NCBI GenBank assembly: GCA_030600745.1
Contig: JAUVLL010000252.1
Coordinates: 1-5,111, forward strand
Direction: 5' to 3'
DNA length: 5,111 nt
Source: Spirochaetaceae bacterium
Lineage (GTDB): Bacteria; Spirochaetota; Spirochaetia; B11-G9
Shown: positions 4,558 to 5,111 of the stretch, piece after piece
Numbering within the stretch: position 1 is the first letter of the stretch
Layout: each line of letters opens with the position of its first letter
Translations under genes and position numbers: made by a program
Notes under the pieces: model-generated
Seen by the model: only the letters and a program-made list of their open reading frames with translations
Told to the model about the DNA's origin: nothing
Databases searched by the model: none

Positions 4558-5111
4558 TCAGTATCCGTAAACATTACCCCTTAAATTCCTTCCCCCATCT
4601 ACGTAAATAACCTGTCCTGTAACAAACTCATTCTGAAGCAGGAAAAGAACTGCACTGGTAACCTCTTCCATGTTTCCTATCCTATTTAGTGGATTACCAG
4701 CCCTAAGACGCTTCAGCATTTCTTTATCCTGGTTTTTGTCGGGTATTATTATTCCGGGGGCAACTGCATTTACTCTGATTTCCGGAGCAGACTCCAGACT
4801 CATCATCCTGGTAAGGCTGAAAAGCATCTGTTTACTAAGCTGATAACTTATATGTTTAGGTTCATAATCTGTCATTCTTGCATCCAGAAGATTTATTATA
4901 GAGCCGGTCCTGCATATATTTTTAAACGCTCTGGCTAAAATGAATGGAGCGAATCCGTTTATATTCAGTGCCTGATTAAGATTATTCCACGACATTGATT
5001 CAAGGGTGTCTTCAGGATAAACAGATGCTGAATTGATAATAAAATCAAGATTACCTGTAACATTAACTGCTTCATGGATCAGTATGTTGATTCTATCACT
5101 ATCAGTAAAAT
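4558..5111 (-). CDS. Short-chain dehydrogenase/reductase of pteridine-reductase (PTR1/FolM) type, N-terminus beyond window
   Basis: The frame is open from the window edge (last full codon 5107-5109) to a TGA at 4558-4560, giving 183 residues, so the ATG at 4995 is internal. About 55 to 60 residues, with the Gly-rich Rossmann motif, are missing. Visible landmarks are LDFIINSASVYPEDTLESMS, matching the NNAS..YP block of pteridine reductases, then INGFAPFILARAF, the catalytic region, RVNAVAPGII, the NPLNRIGNMEEV segment and the terminal VTGQVIYVDGG. The usual SDR Ser is replaced by Asp in LLDARM (4882-4884). The catalytic Tyr follows 13 residues later (4843-4845) and Lys four after that (YQLSK, 4831-4833). 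This is the same spacing as Asp181-Tyr194-Lys198 of Leishmania PTR1, so NADPH-dependent reduction of a dihydropterin or dihydrofolate-like substrate is plausible. Many SDRs have other substrates. The gene converges on tonB with 9 bases between stops and is transcribed separately. Its promoter lies outside the window. Confidence 0.85.
   Translation of the reverse strand, partial: FTDSDRINILIHEAVNVTGNLDFIINSASVYPEDTLESMSWNNLNQALNINGFAPFILARAFKNICRTGSIINLLDARMTDYEPKHISYQLSKQMLFSLTRMMSLESAPEIRVNAVAPGIIIPDKNQDKEMLKRLRAGNPLNRIGNMEEVTSAVLFLLQNEFVTGQVIYVDGGRNLRGNVYGY

Noticed and set aside
4993..4995. ATG (minus strand) at 4995 as the start of the SDR
   Set aside because: The frame stays open to 5111 and encodes the conserved NSAS-YP block, so this Met is internal.
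1..5111. CRISPR arrays, tRNA or rRNA genes, toxin-antitoxin pairs, phage genes
   Set aside because: No regularly spaced repeats, cloverleaf-like sequences or characteristic protein motifs were seen on either strand.

Overview
The window looks like a chromosomal segment from an AT-rich, diderm (outer-membrane) bacterium. It carries an outer-membrane TonB-dependent receptor and a TonB protein, which only make sense in a two-membrane cell. The IS1182-type transposase, the squalene-cyclase-like fragment and the GbsR/MarR-type fragment resemble families common in Spirochaetota and Firmicutes. A spirochaete is my best guess, but it is inference and nothing here fixes the taxon.

Bases 1 to about 1750 are a graveyard. 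They hold the right-hand part of an IS1182-like insertion sequence whose transposase has lost its central catalytic block. Next is the N-terminal third of a cytosolic squalene-cyclase-like protein, broken by a frameshift. That runs directly into a GbsR/MarR-type regulator with an in-frame stop, and a possible hydrophobic remnant follows.

Bases about 1755 to 4548 are an intact vitamin B12 uptake unit. A sigma70-type promoter leads into a roughly 200-base leader that contains a recognisable cobalamin riboswitch. A strong Shine-Dalgarno then starts a BtuB-like TonB-dependent receptor of 623 residues. A small TonB protein of 229 residues begins at a GTG inside the last codons of the receptor. When cobalamin is scarce the riboswitch should allow expression of both the outer-membrane gate and the TonB that powers it. 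ExbB, ExbD and the ABC importer BtuCDF are not in the window.

Bases 4558 to 5111 hold the C-terminal part of a convergent short-chain dehydrogenase/reductase. Its active site has the Asp-Tyr-Lys arrangement of pteridine reductases (PTR1/FolM type). Its N-terminus lies beyond the window edge, and its stop is only 9 bases from the tonB stop.

No tRNA, rRNA or CRISPR array was seen, and I did not find a wholly undescribed system. The items most worth following up are the riboswitch-controlled btuB-tonB pair with its candidate switching hairpin, and the chimeric pseudogene junction.
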